Position numbers and translations under genes: made by a program
Shown here: positions 1 through 8,698 of the stretch, one piece after another
Numbering within the stretch: position 1 is the first letter of the stretch
Layout: each line of letters opens with the position of its first letter
The notes under the pieces: model-generated
The model's input: only the letters and a program-made list of their open reading frames with translations
What the model was told of the DNA's origin: nothing
Database searches by the model: none
NCBI GenBank assembly: GCA_030631415.1
Contig: DAOVLE010000001.1
Coordinates: forward strand, 1-62,430
Direction of reading: 5' to 3'
Length of the DNA: 62,430 nucleotides
Source: JAAEQG01 sp023133475
Lineage (GTDB): Bacteria; Planctomycetota; Phycisphaerae; UBA1845

Positions 1-138
1 ATCTCTACCGGCCCTTTGGAGGGAACCAACAACAAGATCAAGACCATGAAGCGACAAGCCTACGGCTTCCGAGACCAGGAGTTCTTCAAGCTCAAGATCC
101 TGGCACTTCATGAGACGAAGTACGCTTTAGTCGGATGA
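1..138 (+). CDS. Transposase C-terminus (ISL3-like), partial
   Basis: The reading frame is open from base 1 and stops at TGA 136-138, so only the last 45 residues are present. They contain the run GPLEGTNNKIKTMKRQAYG followed by a short FFKL-type helix, which is characteristic of the C-terminus of ISL3-type DDE transposases. In that family the Glu of the GxxEGxNNKxK segment is the last acidic catalytic residue. The protein would cut and join the ends of its insertion sequence. I could not identify a right terminal inverted repeat in the following 280 bases. This places a mobile-element boundary next to the defence block that follows. The family call is from remembered motif; the rest of the gene lies outside the window. 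Confidence 0.8.
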   Translation: MSTGPLEGTNNKIKTMKRQAYGFRDQEFFKLKILALHETKYALVG

Positions 139-418
139 ACCGTAATTCTGGCGGTGAACAGGGACAGTGTGTCCGCTGTCCGCTGAGGTTCTCGGCAGCG
201 CTACCCCTATGAATTGGGACGCTGCAAATAAGGAATCTAGCCGTACGACGGCGACGATTCCCGATGGAGGTAACAAGTCATGGTTTGATGGTTTGCCGGC
301 CCGTGCGCGTCGAGGCGAGACCGTACACGGCCGCTGAGGTTTCATCGGAAGGTCAGCAGGGGCTTTCGAGGATTGTGCCCATGAACAATCCTCATCACTT
401 CAACAAACGGAGGGAAAG

Positions 419-1120
419 ATGATGTATCGAAATATAGCAACCTCAGAGGCTGGATTCGTCCAGCAGCTGGCGGTCGGGTACGTGAATCACGGATACTGGT
501 TCTACGTGACCGGCTGCGTTCCGGACCATAAGCAGCCCGAACTGATCGACCAGAAGCTGGTCGAGAAGTACGACATCGCCGTCTCAAAATGGACCCGGGC
601 GCGCCGTAAGCGGCAGGGCCTGGCAAACGTTCACTACCTGCGACACGAGGAGTTCTTCGTGCTCATCGCCACGAAGGGCGTGCATCCGCTCTTCGAGGAA
701 GAACGAACAGTCATTCGGGACGTCCGCCGGGAGCCCATCCGCTTCGCCGGATACAGCATCGGTTACAAGCAGGGTTGCGACGGGAAATGGCATCCGTCCG
801 TACGCATTCATCCAGTCGAATACAAGTTACTGAAGGACTATTGCATGGAGCTCGCGACGCATCGGTCTGCTAGCCTGCTCGCCGAGGAGTTCCGGCGACT
901 GCGATTCGAGCCGTACGCGCCCGTACGGCGTCAACTGCTGAATATCTTACGGGCAGTAAACAGAGCGCGACGGAAGGCAGGTTTCACGCCTCTGCCCTTC
1001 ACGGCACTTCGATTGAGACGACGGATCGTGAGGCCGCTTGTTGAGTCACGGCACGACGCCCCGATTCCGAGATTCCCCACACGAAGCGAGGCAAATCAGC
1101 TTGCAGCACTCCCTCTTTGA
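419..1120 (+). CDS. Hypothetical protein, 233 aa
   Basis: The ORF begins with two adjacent ATG codons (419 and 422) right after a strong ribosome site, GGAGGG, about 6 bases upstream, which supports a real gene. The N-terminal 150 residues look globular, with aromatic-rich strands (GYWFYVTGC) and a basic helix (KWTRARRKRQGLANVHYLRH). The last 60 residues are rich in Arg (RLRRRIVRPL) and could contact nucleic acid. No signal peptide or membrane segment is visible. It lies alone between a transposase remnant and the convergent defence operon, with about 240 bases separating its stop from the end of HamB. I do not recognise the family. Its position suggests a mobile-element accessory gene, but this is inference only. 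Confidence 0.65.
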   Translation: MMYRNIATSEAGFVQQLAVGYVNHGYWFYVTGCVPDHKQPELIDQKLVEKYDIAVSKWTRARRKRQGLANVHYLRHEEFFVLIATKGVHPLFEEERTVIRDVRREPIRFAGYSIGYKQGCDGKWHPSVRIHPVEYKLLKDYCMELATHRSASLLAEEFRRLRFEPYAPVRRQLLNILRAVNRARRKAGFTPLPFTALRLRRRIVRPLVESRHDAPIPRFPTRSEANQLAALPL

Positions 1121-1358
1121 CCATCGTGGTCCGGGCGCACTGAACTGCATTGTGCCACCGGGGGAGGTCAGGACATCAGGCGAGCGGTCGTGGTTGACAT
1201 CCTTGAGGACCGACTGTCATTGCCACGGAAGCGGGCAGGCCATAGACCCGTGCTGGTAGGTTGTGACTCAAACGGCGGGGTCTTCCGGCCATTCGATGCT
1301 CCAGCACGGTCCCACTGCCGGGATTCGTTGCCAGCGCGTTGGTCGAAGGGCAGCATTG

Positions 1359-4300
1359 TCAAACGGACAGACGGTGACTGACGATGGTGACCAGCGTGTT
1401 CTCGCCCTCCCGAGGCTCGACACGCCGTACGACTGTCAAAACCGCGTGAGGACGGTTGAGCCAATCTGGCACGGCAGCATTGAAGTGGTATCGGCCGATG
1501 AGCCTGCCTTCAGGATGTAGAACGTCAAACCGGGCGAGACCGCGATCCGGTCTTGCACGAAGAAGGACCGTGTCTCCCGCTCGAATGCGCGCCGCGCGTC
1601 GCGGTTGAACGAGGATTCTCCGGGTGTCGGTGCCGTCTTGCACGCCTTCAAGGGTAAACTCCACCCATCGACGGCGCAGTGCGATCAGTCGCTCGGCTTC
1701 GGTTTGCTGCAGGCCACAGCTTTCGAACTCACCTACCTCTGAACTTATGAGCCACGCGACTGCCCTCGATAGTCTACCGACATCGAAGGGACACGCGCGC
1801 GCTGCAGCCTGCGCAATCTGTCGATTGAGCTGAACGTACGGGGAAAAGACGGCGGCAAGCGGATCAGGAACTCCCATCTTGAACATGGCCGGAAAGAACC
1901 CTGCCACTTCCGGCACACCACCGTCGTTCTCCTCAGGCTGCTGCTTCGCGAATGTCACAAACCCGTTCACCGCCCACGTAAGCCCATATACGCAAACGCG
2001 CTCGACGAACCGAGACAGCTCACCGGGGTCGGGGTTGAGGCCGACCGACAGACCGCGATTGGCCATGCTAAGGCAGCTTTCACCGGTGAGCCATCCTCTC
2101 ACAATCTCGCGCGTCGAATCCGGGAGTTCCGATTGCATCGACCTCACGGCGTTCATCGTCAGGCCAATATCGGCTAAAGACATGAGTAGGTCAATACGAT
2201 CAGTCTCGGGCATCTCATCCCAGAGCGCAGCATTCTGAAGAAGCCCTACGATGTGCTGACTTGCGTGCTCAACCGCGAAGCAGTCCGCCAGACTGAAACC
2301 CATCCGGTAGAAACGGTCTCGCCGGTTATCATCTGGTATTCGTCTGAATACCGAAGCGAGGCGAGCCGCCAGCAAAGACGTGGCCCCATCTTCATCGATG
2401 AGTGGAATCGGATGCGTGCCTAATTGCGCAAACAGAAGCGATTCGCGAAGCACTTCCTGCAACCGGTCTGGTTGACTGGGTCCAAACCCTGCCTCAGCGG
2501 CCACGGCGAGGAGATGTTGGTCGATCAGATCGAAGATGAACTGAAGCGTCGATCTTTCGTCCTCTTCGGCCCACGTAAAGTCGTTCTCGGCTAGTTTCAG
2601 GCACAGGCCTGCGAAATCGACGTCGGGGGCGCTGCGCGTCCACACGCGACCCAGATAGGTCAATGCACGGTGGAGAAGGCCAATGACTGCGTCAACCGCA
2701 GCCTGCTCGATCAGGGCACGAGCCATATCCTGTTGTCGCCGCACTCCCCAGGACGGTTTCGTCTCGTCAATGAAGAAGAGAACCTGCCCTTCGTTCTCCT
2801 GCATTGCTCGGCCGGCGCGCCCTGCGATGTTCCAGAAGGTGGAGCTGTCTACCTGCGAATGCTGGCTTTGTTGTAGACCACGAACGAGCACTGTGCGAAC
2901 CGGGAGATTTACTCCTTGCCCAAGAGTCGTGGTCGCCACGATGAGCCGCAGTTGACCCGACCGAATCAATCGCTCGATTGCGATCCGAACGCGCGTTGGA
3001 AGGCTACCATGGTGAACTGCCACGCCACTTTGGACGAAACCGGCTACTTCGGAGTTCTCGCCCAGTTCTTCCGCGATCGTTGCTAAGCACTCGCGCATGG
3101 TTGCAGTTGTCGGATCCGGCGCCTGAAACGTGGAGACTTCGCCATCCGACTCCGCCACAGCAGCCATAAGACGTATCGCGAACAGGATCTCTCGTGCGGT
3201 TGCGAAGACCTGACGGGCCTGAGGAACGAATGCCATCGTCGTACCAGAGGCGCTGAATCGCACAGCGGTGGCGGCGTATGCCTCTGCGGCGTTGTGCGGG
3301 AATGCGTTGCGCCGTCGGCCCGCACCCTCCAGTCCTTGTACCTGTCGCACGCGAACGAAACGGGGAACGAAGGTCGCCTGCTCCAGACGAGTGGCGCCTC
3401 GATGTGAGTATTCCAGCCGAACACGCGCACGATTCCACTGGAACGTGCCCAGTACGAGCCGAGACGGGCGCCAGTCCGATTGCACGACCTCCCCCGTGGG
3501 ACCTCCGATCCAACTGGCGAAATCCTGTGGATTTGGGAGGACAGCAGATACGAACACGTGGCGACAACGCTCACGCCCCAAGCGGTACAGCAGGCGATTA
3601 ATCAAGAACTCTGCCCTTAGGCCACGCTCGGAGATGTCGCCAGCCATGTGGCCTTCATCGAAGACAACGAGACGAACGGCTTCAAGTAGTTCGGGAGCAA
3701 GTCGTACGACGGCATCCAGCTTCTCCGGCGTGGCAATGAGGATCTGAGTGTCCTGAATCAGTTGTTCTTCTGCCGCTGAGACGTCGAAACCGCCGTAGAC
3801 CTCAGAAACTCGAATGCCAAGCGCTCGTAGGCCATCTCGAAGTGTTGACTCGATCTCAGCCGCCAGCGAGCGATACGGCGCAATATAGATGCACTTGGCG
3901 TCGGGATCCGTAAGATTGTCGAGCAGGGCTCGGACTATCGCAAACTCTGCAATCTTCGTCTTGCCAGCGCTCGTTGGCATTCGAATGCAGAAGCTGGGCG
4001 CGGCAGGGTCCTTGATAACATCGAGAGCGTGTTTCTGGGAGGGCCACAAAGAGACGATCGCGGGGTCACGGGGCGCATGCCCCTGGATGTAACGTCGGAT
4101 GGGGGCTCCATCGGGCAGTCTCGGTCCGATGTCAGCCAGCCCGCGCCACAGGCTTGAATCTCCCAACTCGCGCAGAAGGTGCTCTGTCGCGCGACCCCAC
4201 CACCACAGATCGACGTGACGGGCGTCCCGTGCCAGATCGGCAACTTGTCCACACCGCAGAATGGCACGTTCCAGGAGGCTTTCATCGCCCGACTTCACGT

Positions 4301-4916
4301 ACTCCAGATACTCCGAAAGGGAATTCACTAGGCTTCGCCGTCCAAGGTTCGCGATAGCGTTGTCATCCTCGGACTCGCCCGCTGCCAAGTTCTCCGCGAG
4401 ACCTTCGTCGCTGAAGTCACGCACATCAAAGAAGGCGTATGTACGCTCTCGGGCATCTCGCAGCTCCCGGCGCAGCAAAGATACGATGAGCCGCGGAAAC
4501 TCACTCAACTCAGCATCCGGCGCAGCCAGACGCTGGATCAAGACGTACGAACGAGCATGGAATCCTGCGATGTGATACGCAATGGCCGACTTGAGGATCT
4601 CATCATGGGTGGACCTACCAAGGGTGCCTGTTGAGCAGAGGAACTCCAGCGCTTCTGCGCCTCGCGATAGGAGGTTGCACGCGAGTGGTCTCGACGTCGT
4701 GCCTGGAAACAACTCGAGACCGTTCGAGATCATCTGGTTAGCGGAGTACAACAGCCGTTCGTCCAGGTCGCTTCGGAACGCCGGCCATTCATCCCGTGGG
4801 GTTTCGAGATTATGCAGAATACACCGCGCATGTCCCTGTGCGTGCAGATTCAGCCCCGAGGTATCGGTGAGTGCCGAACGCATTCGGGCTGCAAGTTGTT
4901 CCAGGTCTCGCGGCAT
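1359..4916 (-). CDS. hamB: Hachiman helicase HamB
   Basis: A 1185-residue superfamily 2 helicase. Motif I is PTSAGKTK at about residues 314-321, motif II is the DEGH box in VVFDEGHMAGD at about 418-421, and the C-terminal RecA lobe carries QGVNLP and AGRAGR at about 690-700, a layout typical of Ski2-like helicases. About 310 residues precede motif I. The start is ATG 4914-4916, three bases after the stop of the DUF1837 gene. Hachiman is a two-gene phage-defence system in which HamB senses or loads on DNA and controls the HamA nuclease; the length and gene order fit HamB. It is the last gene of the minus-strand defence operon. A generic defence helicase is the alternative, but the HamA neighbour makes Hachiman likely. 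Confidence 0.85.
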   Translation of the reverse strand: MPRDLEQLAARMRSALTDTSGLNLHAQGHARCILHNLETPRDEWPAFRSDLDERLLYSANQMISNGLELFPGTTSRPLACNLLSRGAEALEFLCSTGTLGRSTHDEILKSAIAYHIAGFHARSYVLIQRLAAPDAELSEFPRLIVSLLRRELRDARERTYAFFDVRDFSDEGLAENLAAGESEDDNAIANLGRRSLVNSLSEYLEYVKSGDESLLERAILRCGQVADLARDARHVDLWWWGRATEHLLRELGDSSLWRGLADIGPRLPDGAPIRRYIQGHAPRDPAIVSLWPSQKHALDVIKDPAAPSFCIRMPTSAGKTKIAEFAIVRALLDNLTDPDAKCIYIAPYRSLAAEIESTLRDGLRALGIRVSEVYGGFDVSAAEEQLIQDTQILIATPEKLDAVVRLAPELLEAVRLVVFDEGHMAGDISERGLRAEFLINRLLYRLGRERCRHVFVSAVLPNPQDFASWIGGPTGEVVQSDWRPSRLVLGTFQWNRARVRLEYSHRGATRLEQATFVPRFVRVRQVQGLEGAGRRRNAFPHNAAEAYAATAVRFSASGTTMAFVPQARQVFATAREILFAIRLMAAVAESDGEVSTFQAPDPTTATMRECLATIAEELGENSEVAGFVQSGVAVHHGSLPTRVRIAIERLIRSGQLRLIVATTTLGQGVNLPVRTVLVRGLQQSQHSQVDSSTFWNIAGRAGRAMQENEGQVLFFIDETKPSWGVRRQQDMARALIEQAAVDAVIGLLHRALTYLGRVWTRSAPDVDFAGLCLKLAENDFTWAEEDERSTLQFIFDLIDQHLLAVAAEAGFGPSQPDRLQEVLRESLLFAQLGTHPIPLIDEDGATSLLAARLASVFRRIPDDNRRDRFYRMGFSLADCFAVEHASQHIVGLLQNAALWDEMPETDRIDLLMSLADIGLTMNAVRSMQSELPDSTREIVRGWLTGESCLSMANRGLSVGLNPDPGELSRFVERVCVYGLTWAVNGFVTFAKQQPEENDGGVPEVAGFFPAMFKMGVPDPLAAVFSPYVQLNRQIAQAAARACPFDVGRLSRAVAWLISSEVGEFESCGLQQTEAERLIALRRRWVEFTLEGVQDGTDTRRILVQPRRAARIRAGDTVLLRARPDRGLARFDVLHPEGRLIGRYHFNAAVPDWLNRPHAVLTVVRRVEPREGENTLVTIVSHRLSV

Positions 4917-4919
4917 TCG

Positions 4920-5747
4920 CTAGGGTTCTGGATGAGCGGGATTCTCAAAAAGGTCGGTAACAAACTCCGAGAGTGCGCTGATGCTTAAGTTCGCACAATG
5001 AAGGTTGGGGACAACATCCTGATCGTCCTCCAGGCAGCGAAAGGGATCATCCGGCTGTCGCTGGTTTATCAGGAATATCCAATTGTCACGCGGAAAGTGG
5101 CCACTCCTTAGGTGGTCAGAAACTGCATCAATCTGTTGTTCGAGCTGGTCATTGCCGACCTCGTAGAGGATTTCGGCAATCATGGAGAGCGTCATCGGAC
5201 GTGGTTGATACGCCTTCTGAAGCCTCTCGTGCGCCTGGGTCACCGTCGCGCGCCCGTATCGTACGACAGCTTTCGCTTCGCCGACGATGACGCGTTGAAT
5301 CTGCTGTTGGGCGTTTAGCTCAAACGCCACGATATCTTCACCCCGCATTGGGAGATTGTGGCTATCTCGATACCGGATCTTGAGGACGGGCATCGAGTAG
5401 CCATACCGCTGGATCACATGCTCGGATGCAACCACTTCGCCGAAATTGCCCTTACGCGTACGGTCGTTTCTTGGAAGTTCCTCGCGAAAGAAGCGAGCTA
5501 CATGCGTGTGGCCCAATGCCGCAAGACGGTCAGCAATTCGTCGGCGATGGAAGTGATGATCGACAATCGCTCGACTAAGGGAGTCGCGGATAACCTCGCG
5601 GCTTCCTTCGATCTCGGACAGGGGGTGATGCTCAAGCTGCGTGTACGGCTGGGGAGTCCCGGGAGTCAACCAATGGAGGTCGTACGTGTCGCGGCACAGT
5701 TCAGGCGTGGCGTCATCGTGCTCAGGGTTGGGAGCTCGCGTCGTCAT
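4920..5747 (-). CDS. hamA: Hachiman nuclease HamA (DUF1837)
   Basis: A 275-residue protein with the DUF1837 pattern of HamA: KGNFGE at about 99-104, then GED at 136-138 and GEAK at 156-159. D138, E157 and K159 would form a PD-(D/E)xK nuclease site. HamA is the effector nuclease of Hachiman and is held in check by HamB. I chose ATG 5745-5747 because it overlaps the HsdR stop as ATGA (bases 5744-5747). The frame is open to a further upstream start near 5795, but that would overlap hsdR by 52 bases and add a basic, poorly conserved-looking stretch. The overlap implies translational coupling to HsdR. Downstream, hamB starts three bases after the TAG stop. Confidence 0.87.
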   Translation of the reverse strand: MTTRAPNPEHDDATPELCRDTYDLHWLTPGTPQPYTQLEHHPLSEIEGSREVIRDSLSRAIVDHHFHRRRIADRLAALGHTHVARFFREELPRNDRTRKGNFGEVVASEHVIQRYGYSMPVLKIRYRDSHNLPMRGEDIVAFELNAQQQIQRVIVGEAKAVVRYGRATVTQAHERLQKAYQPRPMTLSMIAEILYEVGNDQLEQQIDAVSDHLRSGHFPRDNWIFLINQRQPDDPFRCLEDDQDVVPNLHCANLSISALSEFVTDLFENPAHPEP

Positions 5748-8698
5748 GCCGCATCGTCTTCGTAGGTGACATTGAAGATCGTGTCCGCCAGCCACTTCTT
5801 GAAACTGGGGTTGTCGCTGAACTGCTTGAATAGCTCAGTGTGATCAGCCAGCATGCTGATGACGACCTTCTGAAGCGCCCGATCGTGTTCCAACCGCGCG
5901 GCCGCTTTGTCGCTGTTCTTCATCGCGTTTTGATACGCCTTGTCCGCCGCGACCTTCTCCGGGATTTCCTCCGCGATCACCTGACGGATGCGGTCGGCGT
6001 CCTTCCAGTCGATGTTGCCGAACTGGTCGTTGAAGGCCTTGATGATGTTGCTGAGTCGGTCGAGTTCGGGTTCGGGTTTCCGCCCGCCGCCGATGGTGGG
6101 TACGGGACCGACCTCGCCGTCCTCGTCAGCCAGCGCCAGCTTGAGTGTCTCCTTTACCTCGTTGCGGTAGCTGTCCATGTCGATGGCTTCGAGAATGCCC
6201 TTCGACAGATCCTCCTCCTTCGGAGCCGGCAACTTCGGGATGAGGAAGTTCAGGAAGATCGACAGCTTCTCCCACTCGGCGTTCGTGTAGGGCAGGATCG
6301 ACGCTAGAAACTGGTACGTCCGTACGAACGCCTTAGCCTTGCCCTTGAAGCTAACCTGCCCATCTTCGTCCAGGTCGCCGTTGTAAACCGCAACGCAGGC
6401 GTCAAGGATCGGGTCGAGCTTGTCGCGGTCCGCGCCGCCGAGAAACAGCTCGACCAGTTGGTCCACCTGCGCCCACGCATACACCTGATAGCCGTCCAGC
6501 GTGCCCTTGAGGTCGTGCAGCTTGTTGGGATCGGTCTCCTCGCTGAGGACCGTCGTGCGGTAGTAGTCGGCGAACGCCATCGTGATCGTGTCGGCATCGT
6601 TCATGAAATCGAGCACGAACGTGTCGGTCTTCTGAGGGTGCGCCCGGTTCAGCCGCGAGAGCGTTTGCACTGCCTTGATCCCGGAGAGCAGCTTGTCCAC
6701 GTACATCGTATGGAGCAGTGGCTCGTCGTAGCCAGTCTGGAACTTGTCCGCCACGATCAGGAACCGATACGGACCCTGCTGGAACTTCTTCTCAATCTGC
6801 GCGCTGGGGAACTCGTTGAGCCTCGCTTCGGTCACCTGCCGCCCGCCGTCCTCGTGCTCCCCGGAAAACGCCACGATGGCCTGATATTGACTCTTGCGTT
6901 CCTTCAGATAAGCCGAAACTGCGTGGTAGTACTGGATCGCCCGCGCGATACCGCTGCAGATCACCATCGATCGCGCCCTGTTACCAATTCTCCGGGCGAC
7001 CTTGTCGTGAAAGTGGTCCACCATGATCTCGGCCTTTTGCCGGATCGCGTGCTCGTGCGACTCGACATACCGCCGCAGCTTCTTCTTCGCCTTGGTCGTG
7101 TCGAACTCCGGATCGTCTTCCACCGTTTTCATCAGCCGGTAGTAGCTGTCCACCGGCGTATAGTTGGCCAGCACGTCCAGGATGAACCCCTCCTGGATCG
7201 CCTGCTTCATCGTGTAGCTGTGGAACGGCCGATGGCGCACCTTGTCGCCCTCGGGCACCGGCTCGCCGAAGATCTCCAGCGTCTTGTTCTTCGGTGTGGC
7301 CGTGAAGGCGAAGTAGCTGGCGTTGGCCAGCATCTTCCGCGCCTCCATTATCCGGTTGATCTGATCCTCGTAGGTCTCCTCTTCTTCCTCGCCGCCGTTC
7401 TCGGCCAGGGCGATATTCATCTTCGCAGACGTGCGGCCACCCTGACTGGAATGTGCCTCGTCGATGATGATGGCGAACTTCCGCCCACGATGCTCATCGC
7501 CGATTTCGTCGAGGATGAACGGGAACTTCTGGACGGTCGAGATGATGATCTTCTTGCCGGCCTTGAGGAACCGCCGCAGGTCGCCGCTGCGCTCGGCGTG
7601 GCCAACCGTGGCCGACACTTGGGCGAACTGCTTGATCGTATCCTTGATCTGCTTATCCAGCACACGGCGGTCGGTCACGACAATCACCGAGTCGAACAAC
7701 GCCGCGCCACTACCTCCGGAGTCTCCGTCATCCAGCCCAATGAGCTGATGCGCCAGCCACGCGATGGAGTTGCTCTTGCCGCTCCCCGCAGAGTGCTCGA
7801 TCAGATACCGTTTGCCCACGCCCCTGGCCTTCGCGTCCGCCAGGAGTTTTCGCACCACGTCGAGTTGGTGGTAGCGCGGGAAGATCTGCTTCGGTGCTTT
7901 CTTTCGGCCCTTCTCGTCTTTCTCCTCCACGACCTGGGCGTAGTTCTCGATGATGTCCGTTAGCCTGGCCTTGCTCAGCACCTGCTCCCACAGGTAGGCC
8001 GTCTTGAGCCCATCGGGATTCGGCGGGTTACCCGCGCCGTCGTTGAAGCCCTTGTTGAACGGCAGGAACCACGAGTCCCAGGCTTTGAGGTGCGTACACA
8101 TCCGCACCTCTTGGTCGTCCACGGCGAAGTGCACCATGCACCGGCCGAACTGGAACAGCAGTTCCTTCGGGTTGCGGTCGCGCTTGTACTGCTGCACGGC
8201 GTCCTCGACCGTCTGCTTGGTCAGCCGGTTCTTCAGTTCAAACGTCGCCACCGGCAGGCCGTTGATGAACAGCCCGAGGTCCAGCGAGAGTTGCGTCTCG
8301 TCCTTGCTGTACCGCAGTTGCCGCGTCACGCTGAAGATATTGGCCGCGAAGCGCTCCTCGGCTTTGACGTTTCCAGGCGTCGGCGTGCCGTAGAACAGGT
8401 CCATGTGGACCGGACCGTGCTTGACCCCGTGGCGAAGCACGTCGATCACGCCGCGCTTGGCGATCTCGCCCTGGAGCCGGTGAAGGAACTGCGTGCGCTT
8501 TGGCCCATCCTGCCCCAGTTCCAGCGCCTCGGCGGCCTTGGGCTGCGTGGCGGTGACGAAGGCCAGCAACTGCGCCAAGTCCACGGCGTGGTCGCGATCG
8601 TAGTCCTCGCTGTGGCCCTGCGAATACCCGGCCGCGCTCACGAGCGACTCGACGATCAAGGCTTCCAAGCCTTTCTCGCTGGTGTCAGTTGTGGGCAT
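5744..8698 (-). CDS. hsdR: Type I restriction enzyme, motor/nuclease subunit HsdR
   Basis: A 984-residue HsdR. The nuclease domain shows LDLGLFINGLPVATFELKN at about residues 140-158, where D, E and K form the PD-(D/E)xK site. The translocase follows with Walker A SAGSGKS near residue 302 and a DEAH box (IIIDEAHSSQ) near 410. A helical C-terminal region would dock on the methylase. In the R2M2S complex it pumps DNA and cuts at a distance from unmethylated sites. The start overlaps the end of hsdS by 14 bases, and the stop overlaps hamA by 4 bases. All expected motifs are present, so it looks functional. Confidence 0.95.
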   Translation of the reverse strand: MPTTDTSEKGLEALIVESLVSAAGYSQGHSEDYDRDHAVDLAQLLAFVTATQPKAAEALELGQDGPKRTQFLHRLQGEIAKRGVIDVLRHGVKHGPVHMDLFYGTPTPGNVKAEERFAANIFSVTRQLRYSKDETQLSLDLGLFINGLPVATFELKNRLTKQTVEDAVQQYKRDRNPKELLFQFGRCMVHFAVDDQEVRMCTHLKAWDSWFLPFNKGFNDGAGNPPNPDGLKTAYLWEQVLSKARLTDIIENYAQVVEEKDEKGRKKAPKQIFPRYHQLDVVRKLLADAKARGVGKRYLIEHSAGSGKSNSIAWLAHQLIGLDDGDSGGSGAALFDSVIVVTDRRVLDKQIKDTIKQFAQVSATVGHAERSGDLRRFLKAGKKIIISTVQKFPFILDEIGDEHRGRKFAIIIDEAHSSQGGRTSAKMNIALAENGGEEEEETYEDQINRIMEARKMLANASYFAFTATPKNKTLEIFGEPVPEGDKVRHRPFHSYTMKQAIQEGFILDVLANYTPVDSYYRLMKTVEDDPEFDTTKAKKKLRRYVESHEHAIRQKAEIMVDHFHDKVARRIGNRARSMVICSGIARAIQYYHAVSAYLKERKSQYQAIVAFSGEHEDGGRQVTEARLNEFPSAQIEKKFQQGPYRFLIVADKFQTGYDEPLLHTMYVDKLLSGIKAVQTLSRLNRAHPQKTDTFVLDFMNDADTITMAFADYYRTTVLSEETDPNKLHDLKGTLDGYQVYAWAQVDQLVELFLGGADRDKLDPILDACVAVYNGDLDEDGQVSFKGKAKAFVRTYQFLASILPYTNAEWEKLSIFLNFLIPKLPAPKEEDLSKGILEAIDMDSYRNEVKETLKLALADEDGEVGPVPTIGGGRKPEPELDRLSNIIKAFNDQFGNIDWKDADRIRQVIAEEIPEKVAADKAYQNAMKNSDKAAARLEHDRALQKVVISMLADHTELFKQFSDNPSFKKWLADTIFNVTYEDDAA

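Noticed and set aside
5748..5795. Longer N-terminus for HamA
   Set aside because: It would overlap hsdR by 52 bases; the inner ATG makes a clean ATGA overlap and starts the conserved part.
6458..7963. Long plus-strand ORF (501 codons)
   Set aside because: It is the antisense of hsdR, with His- and Leu-rich composition and no motif.
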